Shown here: in pieces, positions 16,787-25,107 of the stretch
How the letters are laid out: each line of letters opens with the position of its first letter
How positions within the stretch are numbered: position 1 is the stretch's first letter
NCBI GenBank assembly: GCA_013911885.1
Contig: JACESI010000004.1
Coordinates: forward strand, 25,607-89,606
Direction of reading: 5' to 3'
DNA: 64,000 nucleotides
Origin: Hyphomicrobiales bacterium
Lineage (GTDB): Bacteria; Pseudomonadota; Alphaproteobacteria; Rhizobiales; JACESI01
The notes under the pieces: generated by a model
The model's input: only the letters and a program-made list of their open reading frames with translations
What the model was told of the DNA's origin: nothing
The model's database searches: none
Made by a program: the position numbers and the translations under genes

Positions 16787-18157
16787 ATGACGCAAAAAGA
16801 CGGAGCAGGCCCGCGCCACGTTCTTTTTCTGCAAGGCCCGCTATCGGAGCTTTATTCCCTGCTCGGCGAACGGCTTCGGCAGGAAGGCCTTCGGGTCAGC
16901 CGGATCAATTTCAACATCGGCGATGCGCTTTTCTGGCGTGCGGGCGGCGCGCGCGCCTTCAAGGGCAAGAAGGAGGCGTGGCGGGGTTTCATCGCGCGCT
17001 ATCTCGATCAGAATGCGGTCACGGATCTCGTGCTGCACGGGGATCAGCGGTTTTATCATCGCATTGCCATCGAAGAGGCATTGGTGCGGGGTGTCTATGT
17101 TGCGGTCAGCGAACTCGGGCTCTTGCGGCCTGACTGGACGACGTTTGAGCGCAACGGCACCTCGGTGCAAAGCCATTTCCCGGAAGATCCCGCCGCCATC
17201 CGCGCCATTGCAGAGGCCGCGCCCGCGGTCGATTTCAAGCCGCTTTACAAAACATCATTCCGCCGCGTTGCGGTGCCGGATATGGTCTACAATCTTCTCA
17301 ACACGGCGCTCTGGTTTCTCTCACCGCATTATCAGCGCCACACCCCGGGTTTTCCACCCGTTGAATATATGGCGCATGGCCTCAGGATGCTTGGCAAGCA
17401 AAGACGGGAGCGTATCGTGGCGCTGCTTCTCGATGACCTCAAAATCAGTGGTCAGCCGGTTTTTCTGGTCCCGCTTCAGCTTGATGGCGATTTTCAGATC
17501 CGGGCGAATTCACCCTATTCAAACATGGCGGAAGCACTCGAGGAGATCGTGAATTCGTTTCACCGCGCTGCACCGCAAAACGCGGTTCTTCTTGTCAAGT
17601 CGCACCCGCTTGATGACGGAACTGGCGGGCATCTGCGGACCTTGCGCGCGCTTGCGCACGGCTATGGCCTCGCGGGCCGGCTGCATTTTGCCGATGGCGG
17701 CGATCTTATGGCGATGGCTGCGCTTGCGCGCGGGGCGGTGACGGTGAACAGCACCGCCGGGCTCGAGCTGATGATGCGCGGCGTGCCGGTAAAGACCCTT
17801 GCGCCGGCAATTTTCGATATTCAGGGTCTCACAGACCCGAAAAAACTCGATTTGTTCTGGAACCAACCGCACCCCGTGGACGTTGAGATGCTTGCGGCCT
17901 TCATCAAAGCAATTGCTGCAACCATACAGGTGCGCGGCACGATCTATGATGAGCAGGGAATCCGCCATCTGGTTGACACAATGTCCGAGAGACTGATTTT
18001 CCGTCTTTGCAACGAACCGCTCGGTTTTGCTGACAAGGCGCCGCGCCGAAAAAAACTCGACGATCTCCTTCTCGCGCATTCTCGCTTCACTCTGAAAGGC
18101 CGCGAAGCGACGGCCACCCGTTCATCCTCTCCAAAGGCTATTATAGGTTCCTTGTGA
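16787..18157 (+). CDS. capsule polysaccharide biosynthesis protein, KpsS-like, copy 2
   Basis: 456 residues, clearly a paralogue of the gene before it: VLFLQGPLSELYSLLGERL, LVLHGDQRFYHRIAIEEAL, AVSELGLLRPDWTTFERNG, SQSHFPEDP, LLVKSHPLDDGTGGHL, HFADGGDLMAMAALA and TVNSTAGLELMMRGVPVKT. The shared HPLD, GGDL and NST blocks mark the same transferase fold. The ATG follows GAGG by six bases; a GTG overlapping the previous stop four codons upstream is the alternative. Two KpsS-type genes side by side may act in sequence, as the KpsC/KpsS pair does on the linker, but neither is KpsC-like in length. Confidence 0.82.
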   Translation: MTQKDGAGPRHVLFLQGPLSELYSLLGERLRQEGLRVSRINFNIGDALFWRAGGARAFKGKKEAWRGFIARYLDQNAVTDLVLHGDQRFYHRIAIEEALVRGVYVAVSELGLLRPDWTTFERNGTSVQSHFPEDPAAIRAIAEAAPAVDFKPLYKTSFRRVAVPDMVYNLLNTALWFLSPHYQRHTPGFPPVEYMAHGLRMLGKQRRERIVALLLDDLKISGQPVFLVPLQLDGDFQIRANSPYSNMAEALEEIVNSFHRAAPQNAVLLVKSHPLDDGTGGHLRTLRALAHGYGLAGRLHFADGGDLMAMAALARGAVTVNSTAGLELMMRGVPVKTLAPAIFDIQGLTDPKKLDLFWNQPHPVDVEMLAAFIKAIAATIQVRGTIYDEQGIRHLVDTMSERLIFRLCNEPLGFADKAPRRKKLDDLLLAHSRFTLKGREATATRSSSPKAIIGSL

Positions 18158-20877
18158 CACATCCGAAGCAATTCTTTCTCCCGCTCCATCGCCTGACACT
18201 GATTGGGGCAAAGTTCAGCGCACTTGTTCTCGTTCTTGTTTTTCTTTCGGTTTCGAGCACGGTCCAGGAAACAAGAGCGCAGACGATTGATCAAGAACTG
18301 GCCTCGCCCGAAACAACGGATCGGACGATCAAGGGGTGGAGCGCTCAGCTTGACCAGATCACGCGGTCGATCCAGCGCGAAGGATTATCAAGCCAGGAAC
18401 TCGTTAGTTTTCGTGAGCGGGTTATCCAGATCCGTGACGAAGCGAGCGCCCTTGACGATCGGTTGAAGCCCATCGTCCAGAGCCTGACGGCCCGTCTTGA
18501 CAGACTGATCCAGGCCGAGGGCGCGCAGCCTCCCGCGGAAGCTGCGGTGCCACTCGCGCAAACGCCAGACAAGCCAGCGGCAGGCAAGTCAGCGGCAGAC
18601 GGGGAAAAAGCTGCGGAAGCGCGGAAGGAGACCGGGGGCTCGCCAAGCAGCCCACCCGCTGCGGCCGGGAGCGCTCCGACCGGCCTGTCGCCATCGTCTT
18701 CCCCATCGGGTCCGGCAGCGGATGCGTCGGCCCCTCGCGCACAGACATCGCTTCAGAAAGACATTGCTTCCCTTGAAAGCCAGATTGCGACGCTCAACGC
18801 TCAATCCGGGCGAACGCAGGTCGTAATGCTCCGCGCGGAAGAACTCACCAGTGAAATTACGCAGTTGCGGCGGAGCAGATTCACCAACCAGTTGCTGGAG
18901 CGCCACGGCTCGCTGCTGTCGCCCGCGCTCTGGGTGACGGCCATTCAAAACACGCCGCCCTTTCTGGAAGGGGTGAAGGCCACTTTATATGGCGGCGGGC
19001 AGCGGATTATCAATCAGGCGCCGATAATCGGCTTTCTGGCCTTTGCTGCGGGCTTGCTGCTCGTGGTTGGGTTCCTGCGCTATTTCTCGCCGCTTCGGAT
19101 CGTTGCTTTCACGAAGGAAGGTGGCGAGGAAGCCTCCGCGCGGCTTCGAGCCATCAATGCCCTTCGCTCGGTATTGCGCAGTGTGATCGCCTTTTGCTTT
19201 GTGCCAACGCTTACCCTGTTCGTGCTCGATCAGGCCGGGGTGATGTCTGATCGGGTGGCGCATCTGTTTTGGACCATCAACCAATCGATTTTCTATTATG
19301 CGATCGCCCGCGGATTGAGCAGTGCGATCTTCTCTCCATCGATCCCGGAATACCGCCTGGTCGCCATGTATGAGAGCGGTGCCGCCCGTATTCACCGCAC
19401 CATCATGACCTGCCTGACAATTTCGCTGGTTGGGTTTCTGGTCATCGATTTTGCCCGAACGCTTGTGGCACCCCCGGAAATCAGCGTCGTGGTCTATGGC
19501 CTCATGGCAATCGGCTTTTCCGCGACCGCCCTGTTCAGCCATTTCCTGCGCGGCGAGGAAGAGCGGCAGGATCCGGTGCCGGGTTCCCGCATCTTCATGG
19601 TCAGGTTCCTGCGCGTTTTCATCTCGCTCGCGCTGATCGTTGCCCTTTTCGGGCCGGTTCTCGGCTTTCCCTATCTTGCGGGCTTCGCGATTTCACAGAT
19701 CATCCTTGCTGGCAATATTTTCGGTATTCTGCTGATCTGTTTCCTGCTTCTTGATGCGTTTTTTGGCGTCGCTGCAACCCCCGAAGCGGACAACGCGTTC
19801 TCCGCTCCGGTGAAGGATGCCAAGGGCCGACGCTATATGCAGGCGATGATGCTGGCGTCCGGGTCGGGCAAGATCCTGATCACGATTTTTGGCTTAACCA
19901 TTTTCGCGGCCTCGTGGGGGCTTGATACGACAGGCGTCTGGGACGATCTTGCCCGTCTTTTTCAGGAAATCAAGATCGGCGAACTGACGATCTCGCCATC
20001 GACTATTGTTACAGCACTTGCGCTTCTCGCCGTCGGGGTTCTCATCACCCGGTCTTTCCAGCGCTGGCTCTCGGCAAAGTTTCTGCCTACGACCACGCTT
20101 GATCTCGGTCTGCGTAATTCAATCACGACGGGCATGGGCTATGTCGGCTTCATTCTTGCGGCCGTGATCGCCTTTTCTCAGGCAGGTCTCGATCTCAGCA
20201 GTCTCGCGATCGTTGCCGGTGCGCTTTCGGTCGGTATCGGTTTCGGACTTCAGAGTATCGTCAGCAACTTCGTGTCCGGCATCATCCTTCTCGCCGAGCG
20301 CCCGATCAAGGCGGGTGATTGGATTGCTGTTGGTGGTGAAGAGGGGACAGTGCGCAAAATCAGTGTCCGCTCCACCGAAATTGAAACCTTTGACAGGGCA
20401 ACGGTGATCGTACCGAATGCCGATTTCATTTCGGGCGCGGTCAAGAACATGACCTATGGAAACCGGATCGGCCGGATCATTGTGCCGGTCGGTGTCGGCT
20501 ATGACAGCGATCCTGCGCGTGTGCGCGATCTGCTTCTCGAAATCGCGAATGACCATCCGCTGATCCTCGCCTATCCGCAGCCGCATATCATATTCAGCGA
20601 TTTCGGCGCGAGTACGCTCGATTTCGAATTGCGTGGTTTTATTGCAGACTGCACGAACGGGCTTCAGGTGCGAAGCGACCTGCGGTTTGAGATCTTCAGG
20701 CGGATGAAAGAGGAAGGCATCGAAATTCCATTCCCGCAAAGCGATCTCAATATCAAAGGCCTTGAAGATTTGGCGGCACAGATGCAAAAGGTTAACCTGG
20801 GTCCGAACGAATCGGCACGATCAAGCCCGGACAAAAGCATTCCGAAACGCCCTGATGCCGGGGATGATGTAAGCTGA
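18154..20877 (+). CDS. large MscS-family mechanosensitive channel (DUF3772-type)
   Basis: 907 residues. An N-terminal membrane or signal segment (LVLVLVFLSVSSTVQ) is followed by a periplasmic region of about 250 residues with a low-complexity Ala/Pro/Ser-rich stretch (about 125-195) and a short coiled-coil-like part, several transmembrane segments, and the MscS core: IVAGALSVGIGFGLQSIVSN pore helix, LLAERPIKAGDWIAVG, VIVPNADFISGAVKN and the C-terminal cage (VGVGYDSDPARVRDLL). Family members open under membrane tension to release solutes. The GTG start overlaps the previous stop (GTGA), so the gene is probably co-transcribed with the KpsS-like genes. Whether the channel serves capsule export or envelope stress is not known. 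Confidence 0.87.
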   Translation: MTHPKQFFLPLHRLTLIGAKFSALVLVLVFLSVSSTVQETRAQTIDQELASPETTDRTIKGWSAQLDQITRSIQREGLSSQELVSFRERVIQIRDEASALDDRLKPIVQSLTARLDRLIQAEGAQPPAEAAVPLAQTPDKPAAGKSAADGEKAAEARKETGGSPSSPPAAAGSAPTGLSPSSSPSGPAADASAPRAQTSLQKDIASLESQIATLNAQSGRTQVVMLRAEELTSEITQLRRSRFTNQLLERHGSLLSPALWVTAIQNTPPFLEGVKATLYGGGQRIINQAPIIGFLAFAAGLLLVVGFLRYFSPLRIVAFTKEGGEEASARLRAINALRSVLRSVIAFCFVPTLTLFVLDQAGVMSDRVAHLFWTINQSIFYYAIARGLSSAIFSPSIPEYRLVAMYESGAARIHRTIMTCLTISLVGFLVIDFARTLVAPPEISVVVYGLMAIGFSATALFSHFLRGEEERQDPVPGSRIFMVRFLRVFISLALIVALFGPVLGFPYLAGFAISQIILAGNIFGILLICFLLLDAFFGVAATPEADNAFSAPVKDAKGRRYMQAMMLASGSGKILITIFGLTIFAASWGLDTTGVWDDLARLFQEIKIGELTISPSTIVTALALLAVGVLITRSFQRWLSAKFLPTTTLDLGLRNSITTGMGYVGFILAAVIAFSQAGLDLSSLAIVAGALSVGIGFGLQSIVSNFVSGIILLAERPIKAGDWIAVGGEEGTVRKISVRSTEIETFDRATVIVPNADFISGAVKNMTYGNRIGRIIVPVGVGYDSDPARVRDLLLEIANDHPLILAYPQPHIIFSDFGASTLDFELRGFIADCTNGLQVRSDLRFEIFRRMKEEGIEIPFPQSDLNIKGLEDLAAQMQKVNLGPNESARSSPDKSIPKRPDAGDDVS

Positions 20878-20899
20878 ACGCTGAACAAAGGGAAATCGG

Positions 20900-21469
20900 A
20901 TGTCGCTCATTGTGAGCCGAAATCGCCTGTGCCTGATGCCGATCAACCCCATTATAAGGGTGGGTCTGATTGTTGGCGTGATCGGCGCAACCCTTGCCGG
21001 ATGTGCGGAGAAGCCCGCGCCGGTGAGCACTTCGCCGCCGCCGTTTTATCGCAACCTCGAAGCGGTGAGTTCGCCGCTCGATATCGGGGACGCAGCACAG
21101 GTGATCTCCACCTATCGCGTGGGCAAGAACCTTTCGCCGGTGATCATTGACCCCGCACTTGTCGGTCTTGCGCAGGAACATGCATCGGCGCAGGCCCGCG
21201 CCAGCAAGACCGGCCACAATATCGGCGGCACATTCGCTGCCCGCATCAAAACGCTGGAAGGCGAGCGCGGCGCCTCGGTGGAAAATGTGAGTGCGGGATA
21301 TCGCAGCTTTGCCGAGGCTTTTTCTGGCTGGCGGGAATCGCCGAACCATAATGCCAATCTCCTCAATCCCAAGGTGACCCGCCTTGGAATTGCCAAAGCG
21401 GTGAACCCGGAGAGCAAATACAAGGTGTTCTGGACACTCGTGATGACGAGCGAACCACGCGCCAAATAG
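20900..21469 (+). CDS. CAP-domain (SCP/PR-1 family) lipoprotein
   Basis: 189 residues. N-terminal basic and hydrophobic segment with lipobox LAGC, then a bacterial CAP domain: LAQEHASAQARASKTGHN, VENVSAGYRSFAEAFSGWRES, NHNANLLNPKVTRLGIA. The His, Glu/Asn and W-x-x-S-x-x-H-x-x-N-L-L pattern is typical. Bacterial CAP proteins are secreted; their molecular activity is mostly unknown. It lies 22 bases after the MscS gene and may be read from the same transcript. Start ATG at 20900 follows AAAGGGAAATCGG. Confidence 0.8.
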   Translation: MSLIVSRNRLCLMPINPIIRVGLIVGVIGATLAGCAEKPAPVSTSPPPFYRNLEAVSSPLDIGDAAQVISTYRVGKNLSPVIIDPALVGLAQEHASAQARASKTGHNIGGTFAARIKTLEGERGASVENVSAGYRSFAEAFSGWRESPNHNANLLNPKVTRLGIAKAVNPESKYKVFWTLVMTSEPRAK

Positions 21470-21509
21470 CGCGCGCAAGAGCGTTCTCTCCTGGGATGCC
21501 GGCGAGCGC

Positions 21510-22643
21510 TCACCTGTGTCGCAGCAGTCTTTTCGCCGTGGCGCGCAGGCGTTCGTAGAAGCCGAACTGAAGCCGGATAAGAGCAGGGCTGAGACGCTCG
21601 CCGGTTGCAGAGAACAGGATTGTCGCGACGGTTTCCCGCTCACCCCAAAGGGTATTTGCCAGTTCATTGCCGGGGGCAGCGCACGAATCGAGTATGAAGC
21701 CTGTTGCCTTGCCCATCAGCGGATCAGCAAACCGGGCAAGCAACTGCGTGCCCGGCGAGTATTCCCTGTAGCCTTCATCATAGGCGGTCTTCCATGAGAA
21801 GACTTCGCCACCCGATTCAAACAGGGCGAGAGCGGCAAGCACCGTATCGCCTGCCGTGAGGGTCGCGATCATGCAGGCATTGCGCTCGGCAAGATTGACT
21901 GCGATCTGGCGGGCAAAGGCGGCATCATTCGCCCGACTGAGGATGGCTGTTTGTTTCGCGCCTTTCCAGCTCCTGTTCTCAAGATCAAGAAACGCTTCGA
22001 AGCGCGAAGGGATCAGCGCCTTGTCGCGGCAGAGTTTGATTTCGAGCGGGCCGAGAGCGGCTGTCACCCCGGCGAGGCGGCGAAACCGGCGGTCGAGCCC
22101 CTGCCGCCGCTTTTTTGAAAGCTGGGCATGGCGGTATTGCGCGCCTGTGAGTGTCGACTTCAGGGCTGCCCGCTCATTTTGCGCAAGGCGTTCGACCGTG
22201 ATGGCGGGCATGTCGGCGCTGAGGCGCTCAAAGCGCTTGATGAAAGTTGCGAGCACCGGCAAACCGGTCGCTGCCATCAGGCCGCTGAGAAGTTCGCCAA
22301 GGGCGCGTCCGCTGTCGGGATCGATCAGCGGGCTGCCAAGGGGAAGATAGGGATGGGTCCAGAGCCGAACCACTTTTGGGCCGAAGCCAAGGTAGCGCTT
22401 TATTTCAAATGGCGCGAAGCCAACCAGCGCGCCGTCGGAACGGCTGACAGTTGCCAGACAAATCCTGTCATGGCCAAGATACTGGATGGCGGGAAGGAAG
22501 ATTGCCGGGTCCCAGAACGGATTGGGCACGCAGGCCCGTTCGCTCAGCTGCTGCCAGCGCGCCTGAAATCCGGAGCCTTCCGCCGCGCGTATGTCAATAA
22601 TTTCAAAGTGCAGACGCGCGGTCTGTGAAACGGTGGCATGCAC
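21510..22643 (-). CDS. GNAT-fold acetyltransferase, CelD/FemAB-like (Acetyltransf_6)
   Basis: 377 residues resembling CelD/BcsL-type proteins of alphaproteobacteria, with the double-GNAT arrangement: an N-terminal part with NPFWDPAIFLPAIQYLG, a middle stretch rich in Arg/Lys (LSKKRRQGLDRRFRRL) and the C-terminal FLDLENRSWKGAKQTAI, ALFESGGEVFSWKTAYDEGYREYSPGTQL block. Such proteins are often in exopolysaccharide or cellulose loci and may acetylate or acylate the polymer. Its location next to a capsule locus fits, but it is transcribed towards that locus from the far side and no partner is obvious. Substrate unknown. Confidence 0.72.
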   Translation of the reverse strand: MHATVSQTARLHFEIIDIRAAEGSGFQARWQQLSERACVPNPFWDPAIFLPAIQYLGHDRICLATVSRSDGALVGFAPFEIKRYLGFGPKVVRLWTHPYLPLGSPLIDPDSGRALGELLSGLMAATGLPVLATFIKRFERLSADMPAITVERLAQNERAALKSTLTGAQYRHAQLSKKRRQGLDRRFRRLAGVTAALGPLEIKLCRDKALIPSRFEAFLDLENRSWKGAKQTAILSRANDAAFARQIAVNLAERNACMIATLTAGDTVLAALALFESGGEVFSWKTAYDEGYREYSPGTQLLARFADPLMGKATGFILDSCAAPGNELANTLWGERETVATILFSATGERLSPALIRLQFGFYERLRATAKRLLRHR

Positions 22644-22732
22644 GGGCGAACCTTCGGGAAAACGGACTGCGGCATCTTAGCCGTTTTCCCGCGTTCTGGC
22701 GCATTAACCTTTTGTTAGCGTTAAATTTCGCG

Positions 22733-24529
22733 CTAGAGGCGGATTTCGCCATTCTGTATTCTGTTATAAAGCGGGGCATCAAGCGGAACGAAGGCGCCGT
22801 GCTTCGCATCGTTGAAATAAAGCCGGTCCTGGATTTTCTCCGGGTTGAAGCCTTCCTTGACGAGATCGACCTTGCGTTGCTTGAACGTGCCGGTGGCCTC
22901 GATCTCATCCTGCAGGCGGATGAAGACCGGGCGGGCATAATCCGGCAGTTTCGCGCGCAGATGATTGTAGAACCTTTCCGGGTTGAAGTTTTCATCGACG
23001 ACGAGGGAGACCATCCCGGCGCGCCCGTCCATGCCGGCGATCTGGACCCCGTAGACATTCGCCTCCTTGACGCCGTCGCAAATTGTGATCGCCTCCGAGA
23101 CTTCCGAGGTCGCGACGTTTTCCCCCTTCCAGCGGAAGGTATCTCCGATCCTGTCGATGAAGTAGAAATAACCAAGCTCGTCCTTGCGGATAAGATCGCC
23201 GGAGCGGAACCATGCATCGCCCTTTGCGAAGGCGTCGCGGATGATCTTCTTCTCGGTCGCGCCGCTGTCGGCGTAACCATCAAACCGCTGGGCGGGTTTC
23301 GATGGATCGTTGAGGATCTGGCTCACAGCTTCGCCGATTTCGTTCGGTGCGCATTTGACGAGGAAACCGTCCGGTCCGCGAACCGGCATTTCGGTGTCCT
23401 GATCGAATTTCACGATTTCGGTCACGAATTTCTTTTCAGCCCATTTCGGCAGGCGACCGATGGCGCCTACTTTCTGATCGAAGTTGAAAAAGACCGTGTT
23501 GCCCTCGGTCGATGCATACCATTCGAGAATGAAGGGAATTTTGAACCGGTCGCGGAATGTTTCCCAGATATCGGGGCGCAGGCCATTGCCATCAATCAGA
23601 CGCAGGCGATGGCTGTTTTCTTTCGGATGTTTCGGCGAGTTCAGAAGATAGCGGCAGAGTTCTCCGATATACTGGAACATGGTGCAGTTATTGTCGACAA
23701 TATCGTCCCAGAAGGTGCGCGCCGAGAATTTATCGCGGATAAAGGCCGAGCCGCCCTGGGTGAGCGTGATGCCGATCGCCATGATTCCGCCCGCCGTGTG
23801 ATAGAGCGGCAGGCAGATATACATGCGGTCATCGGCGGTTGCCCGCGTTGCGGCTGAAAAGGCGTTCATGATCGCCATGACGCGGTAATGAATGATATTC
23901 GCGGCCTTGGGCAGGCCCGTGGTGCCGCTTGTATAGATGTAGAGCGCGCGATCGGCTGTCGTGAGCGGCACGATCTCATCGCCCTTCAGGGCATCGGCGG
24001 GCAGCGCGTCGAGGGTGGTGTCAAGGCGCGGCATACTGCTGTCGGAACCGTAGATCCAGGGGTTCACAGCGCCATCAAGATGGGGGAGCGTGCCGTCGAA
24101 CGCATCGGCCAGATGCTGATCGACGATGACGGCCTTCGGACGGGCAATGTTGATGCAATGGGCAAGGGATGCCCCGATGAGATTGGTGTTGAGAAGGGCA
24201 CAGACGCCGCCCGCGCGAATGACGCCGAGCCAGGCTGCGACATATTCCGGCTTGTTCGGCATGAGAAGTGCGACGCAATCGCCTTTCCTGACGCCTTGCG
24301 ATTGCGCCCAGCGGGCATATTGGTTGGCCCGCGCGTCAAGGGCGCGAAAGCTCATCGTCGTCTCTGCGGAAAGCAGCGCCGGGCGGTCGCCATATTGCAG
24401 TGCAAGATCGCTCGCGAGATGGGGGAAGGTGTAATTCTTGTTCTTTGCGACCTTGGTTGTGCGTTTCAAGGTCCGCAAAGCGGCGGTAAGATAAATATAT
24501 TCGGTCTTCAGGCGTGAAAACAAACCCAT
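22733..24529 (-). CDS. long-chain acyl-CoA synthetase, FATP/very-long-chain type
   Basis: 598-residue ANL-superfamily adenylating enzyme that activates fatty acids with ATP and CoA. Seen: P-loop-like IYTSGTTGLPKAANIIH, EWYASTEGNTVFFNFDQKVGAIGRLP (FATP-type motif), WFRSGDLIRKDELGYFYFIDRIGDTFRWKGENV and a C-terminal hinge. The motifs fit the FATP (SLC27-like) branch rather than FadD. The N-terminus (MGLFSRLKTEYIYLTAALRTL) may be membrane-associated. A perfect palindrome lies 160 bases upstream (listed separately). The gene could supply acyl-CoA to the nearby lipid locus or act in degradation; this is not resolved. Confidence 0.88.
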   Translation of the reverse strand: MGLFSRLKTEYIYLTAALRTLKRTTKVAKNKNYTFPHLASDLALQYGDRPALLSAETTMSFRALDARANQYARWAQSQGVRKGDCVALLMPNKPEYVAAWLGVIRAGGVCALLNTNLIGASLAHCINIARPKAVIVDQHLADAFDGTLPHLDGAVNPWIYGSDSSMPRLDTTLDALPADALKGDEIVPLTTADRALYIYTSGTTGLPKAANIIHYRVMAIMNAFSAATRATADDRMYICLPLYHTAGGIMAIGITLTQGGSAFIRDKFSARTFWDDIVDNNCTMFQYIGELCRYLLNSPKHPKENSHRLRLIDGNGLRPDIWETFRDRFKIPFILEWYASTEGNTVFFNFDQKVGAIGRLPKWAEKKFVTEIVKFDQDTEMPVRGPDGFLVKCAPNEIGEAVSQILNDPSKPAQRFDGYADSGATEKKIIRDAFAKGDAWFRSGDLIRKDELGYFYFIDRIGDTFRWKGENVATSEVSEAITICDGVKEANVYGVQIAGMDGRAGMVSLVVDENFNPERFYNHLRAKLPDYARPVFIRLQDEIEATGTFKQRKVDLVKEGFNPEKIQDRLYFNDAKHGAFVPLDAPLYNRIQNGEIRL

Positions 24530-24863
24530 TCGCTCCTCCCAACGCAGATCTAACCGATCTGCTTGCCTCCTCGCGACCTCTGCCCCTCAACAGAAGCCTC
24601 CTCCGGCTCATGTCTTTTCATCGGCTGTTCGCGATATTCGATGAAAGGCATCATAACCGAAATTTCTCGCCCGTCACCTGCCTCATTATTGACGTAAACG
24701 TCAAGTGTGAACGAGCAGAATTTCTGCTGTTTCCTGCCTGAGCCAAGTCTTATGTTCAGGCATATCGCCCGGATCGAGTGTTGCAGAGATCCTGCGGCTC
24801 TGATAGCGGTCCTCGTTCAAAATGAACTGGCAAATGAACTGGCGATCCGAACGGAAATTCACG
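24530..24863. promoter_or_regulatory. divergent intergenic region, acyl-CoA synthetase / TusA-like
   Basis: About 330 bases between divergent genes. Apart from the 16-bp palindrome at 24689-24704 I see no other structure; it should hold both promoters. Confidence 0.45.
24689..24704. promoter_or_regulatory. perfect palindrome TTGACGTAAACGTCAA, likely operator
   Basis: Seven-base arms TTGACGT / ACGTCAA around an AA spacer, in the divergent promoter region of the acyl-CoA synthetase gene. The motif resembles MerR-type (LiuR-like) operators described for acyl-CoA and branched-chain catabolism genes in proteobacteria; I recall the resemblance and did not compute it. I noticed no second copy in the window. 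Confidence 0.55.
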
Positions 24864-25088
24864 ATGGCTGAAATCATTCTCGATGTGAAGGGGCTGAAAT
24901 GTCCCCTGCCTGTGCTCAAGCTGAAAAAGGCGATAAAGGCGCTGGCAGAAGGCGATGTGATCGAATTGCACGCAACGGATGCGCTCTCCGTCATCGATGT
25001 TCCGGCCTATTGCAATGAAAGCGGCAACCGGCTTCTCTCGGTCACGGGCGAGGGGAGCGTGCATATTTTCCGGATCGAACGCGCCTGA
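24864..25088 (+). CDS. TusA/SirA-family sulfur carrier protein
   Basis: 74 residues with the TusA signature GLKCPLPVLKLKKAI (CPxP cysteine) and the TDALSVIDVPAYCNESGNRLL second half. These proteins carry persulfide sulfur in the cytoplasm for tRNA thiolation, molybdenum cofactor or sulfur metabolism. I start at the ATG of MAEIILDVKG; an in-frame ATG 14 codons upstream would add an unlikely Trp-rich leader. It converges on ispG with 19 bases between. Partner unknown. Confidence 0.82.
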   Translation: MAEIILDVKGLKCPLPVLKLKKAIKALAEGDVIELHATDALSVIDVPAYCNESGNRLLSVTGEGSVHIFRIERA

Positions 25089-25107
25089 AGCGGCAGGGAT
25101 CCGGGCC

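Noticed and set aside
18154..20877. Possible capsule exporter (KpsE/KpsM-like) for the large membrane protein after the KpsS-like genes
   Set aside because: The C-terminal half has the MscS pore helix and cage motifs and no ABC permease or PCP motifs.
22625..23857. A 410-codon plus-strand frame over the acyl-CoA synthetase gene
   Set aside because: Antisense shadow; the minus-strand gene has all adenylation motifs.
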